A model generated the notes under the pieces. It worked only from the letters and a program-made list of their open reading frames with translations. It had not been told where the DNA came from and ran no database searches. Positions 62,860 to 64,000 of a stretch of 64,000 bases of DNA are shown here, in pieces; within the stretch, counting starts at the first letter, position 1; the number at the start of each line of letters is the position of its first letter. Made by a program: the position numbers and the translations under genes. The DNA lies in contig JAMPIV010000285.1 in the NCBI GenBank assembly GCA_024509875.1, positions 62,001 to 126,000 on the forward strand, in the 5' to 3' direction. Origin of the DNA: Oreohelix idahoensis. Its lineage: Eukaryota > Mollusca > Gastropoda > Stylommatophora > Oreohelicidae.

Positions 62860-64000
62860 CAGCTGCAGTGGTGGTCTCCATACTTCACTGCGATTGAAAA
62901 TGAAAACGATGAAGAAGAAAGCCACTCTCCTCAGTCTCATTCACTTTGTTGGAACTGATTTACTGTTGTTGTTGGATAGAGACAATGGCTTGTAGAATAT
63001 CCATATAATAATCTGATGATGGAAAGCCTGTGTAGTTTACAGGGTTCTCTGAGGAAACCAAGACAGAGTAGGACTACTGCACCCTCAGGCATGCCATTCA
63101 AGCCGACTAATATAAGGTTGTGCATGAGGCTGGCAACCTCATCATATAAAACAAATTGCCACAGAAACAACTGGTGCAAGAGCATGTGAATGCTTGGTGC
63201 AGAGGTTCCTGCATGCTCCAGAAGGAGTTCAAAGGAACATGATAATGAATCTGATGGAAAGCAAGGGGAAACTATTATTGTATAATCCTTAGCCAAATCA
63301 TTTGTTACCATTTGGATACTTTCAACATTCACAAAATTAAGTCTCACTTTTGCAAAATTTCAGACTCAAAGGTTAAAATAGATAGGGATTGAGATTCTTG
63401 TTCAGCTGTGGAGAAGAAATGGTGATGAAAATGGAAGTTTGTCTACTTGTATGTAGATTTATTTGCAACGAAAGGCACAAGCTTTTCTATGTTTCTGAAT
63501 CATAGCATAAAATAAGCAAAAAAAAAAAAAAAAAATTAAATGCAAGCCTACGTTTAAGTTTATGTGAATGATGATGGGCATTTGTTGAGAAATCCTAAAA
63601 ATGAACACAGATAATTCTTAACATCTAATCAATTCCAGTATTTTCCTGTTAGTGTCCGTAAAGTTGAAAAAAAAGCAGTTATATATGGTAGATAGTGAGA
63701 TTATAATACTTGCTCGTAGCTTAGAATATCCTTTTGTGCTTGTCAGATGCCAGTGTAGCTGCTACATGTTATTGCCTGTATTATAGATGGCATGAACATC
63801 ATTTTAAAAGGATGCACTTTAAAGACCTCATGATGTGAAATGTTTTATAATGTATATTTTGGTAGATAATTTTCTTCCTTCTAGCAATGTGTTAGCGTTG
63901 TGCCTCCTTCCTCTTTGAAAGTTTGTTTTTCCCGCATTTGGAAACAGTTGCCCTAGAAGCAACTAGCGTAGACACTTTTTATTTGCTAACAGATTTTATC
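62860..64000. other. non-coding; contains repeat U copy
   Basis: 63040-63180 matches repeat U at 37607-37748 (CATGCCATTCAAGCCGACTA, AACAAATTGCCACAGAAAC). The rest shows no gene or recognised relic. Confidence 0.45.

Noticed and set aside
62561..62995. 144-codon + strand frame with poly-Gly
   Set aside because: Runs over the reverse of a LINE relic and a poly-G tract; not a gene.

Overview
The window is nuclear DNA of a multicellular animal, probably an invertebrate. It is AT-rich, has introns and microsatellites, and is packed with retroelements (Ty3/Gypsy-type LTR elements, RTE-like and RNase H-bearing LINEs, tRNA-derived SINEs) and hAT DNA transposons. I cannot name the species. The only likely host coding sequence is two short in-frame coiled-coil exons on the + strand (27382-27529 and 37271-37351), separated by a 9.7-kb intron full of transposons. 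There are no bacterial operons, CRISPR arrays or rRNA genes.

Layout. 1-4555: mostly non-coding, with a hAT-type MITE (886-1318), a LINE relic and a (TA)n array. 4556-13616: complete LTR element E1 (2.44-kb LTRs, 5-bp target duplication), antisense. 13617-16460: old repeat, SINE-A copy, and an internally deleted hAT transposon with 8-bp target duplication. 16640-23600: LINE relics, microsatellites and a perfect 110-bp fold-back with a tRNA-like loop. 23617-26547: full-length RTE-like LINE-A, antisense. 27382-37351: the two host exons; the intron holds a full-length RNase H LINE (LINE-D, 28048-32641), two older LINE relics and SINE-A/SINE-B copies. 38835-46143: LTR element E3, which has a gag-like gene but no visible pol. 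46144-57786: promoter-like and poly(A)-bearing sequence split by LTR element E2 (46740-56136). 57787-64000: mostly non-coding, with two LINE relics near 61.3-62.8 kb.

How the parts relate. E1 and E2 are different families, but both place integrase-derived sequence upstream of reverse transcriptase/RNase H. Within Ty3/Gypsy this is the order of the Gmr1-like clade. Both have a gag whose capsid part resembles the SCAN domain, and both have a primer-binding site resembling tRNA-Pro. Both lack the DDE catalytic core of integrase and carry instead a similar charged segment of about 100 residues. E1 also lacks the protease, yet its LTRs are nearly identical and its RT/RNase H frame is open. This suggests a lineage mobilised in trans by enzymes made elsewhere. 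It is the most unusual signal in the window.

All five large complete or near-complete elements (E1, E2, E3, LINE-A, LINE-D) lie antisense to the host exons. Boundaries of the insertions are supported by target-site duplications read directly, except for E3. Protein names come from motifs recognised by eye; no database search was run.
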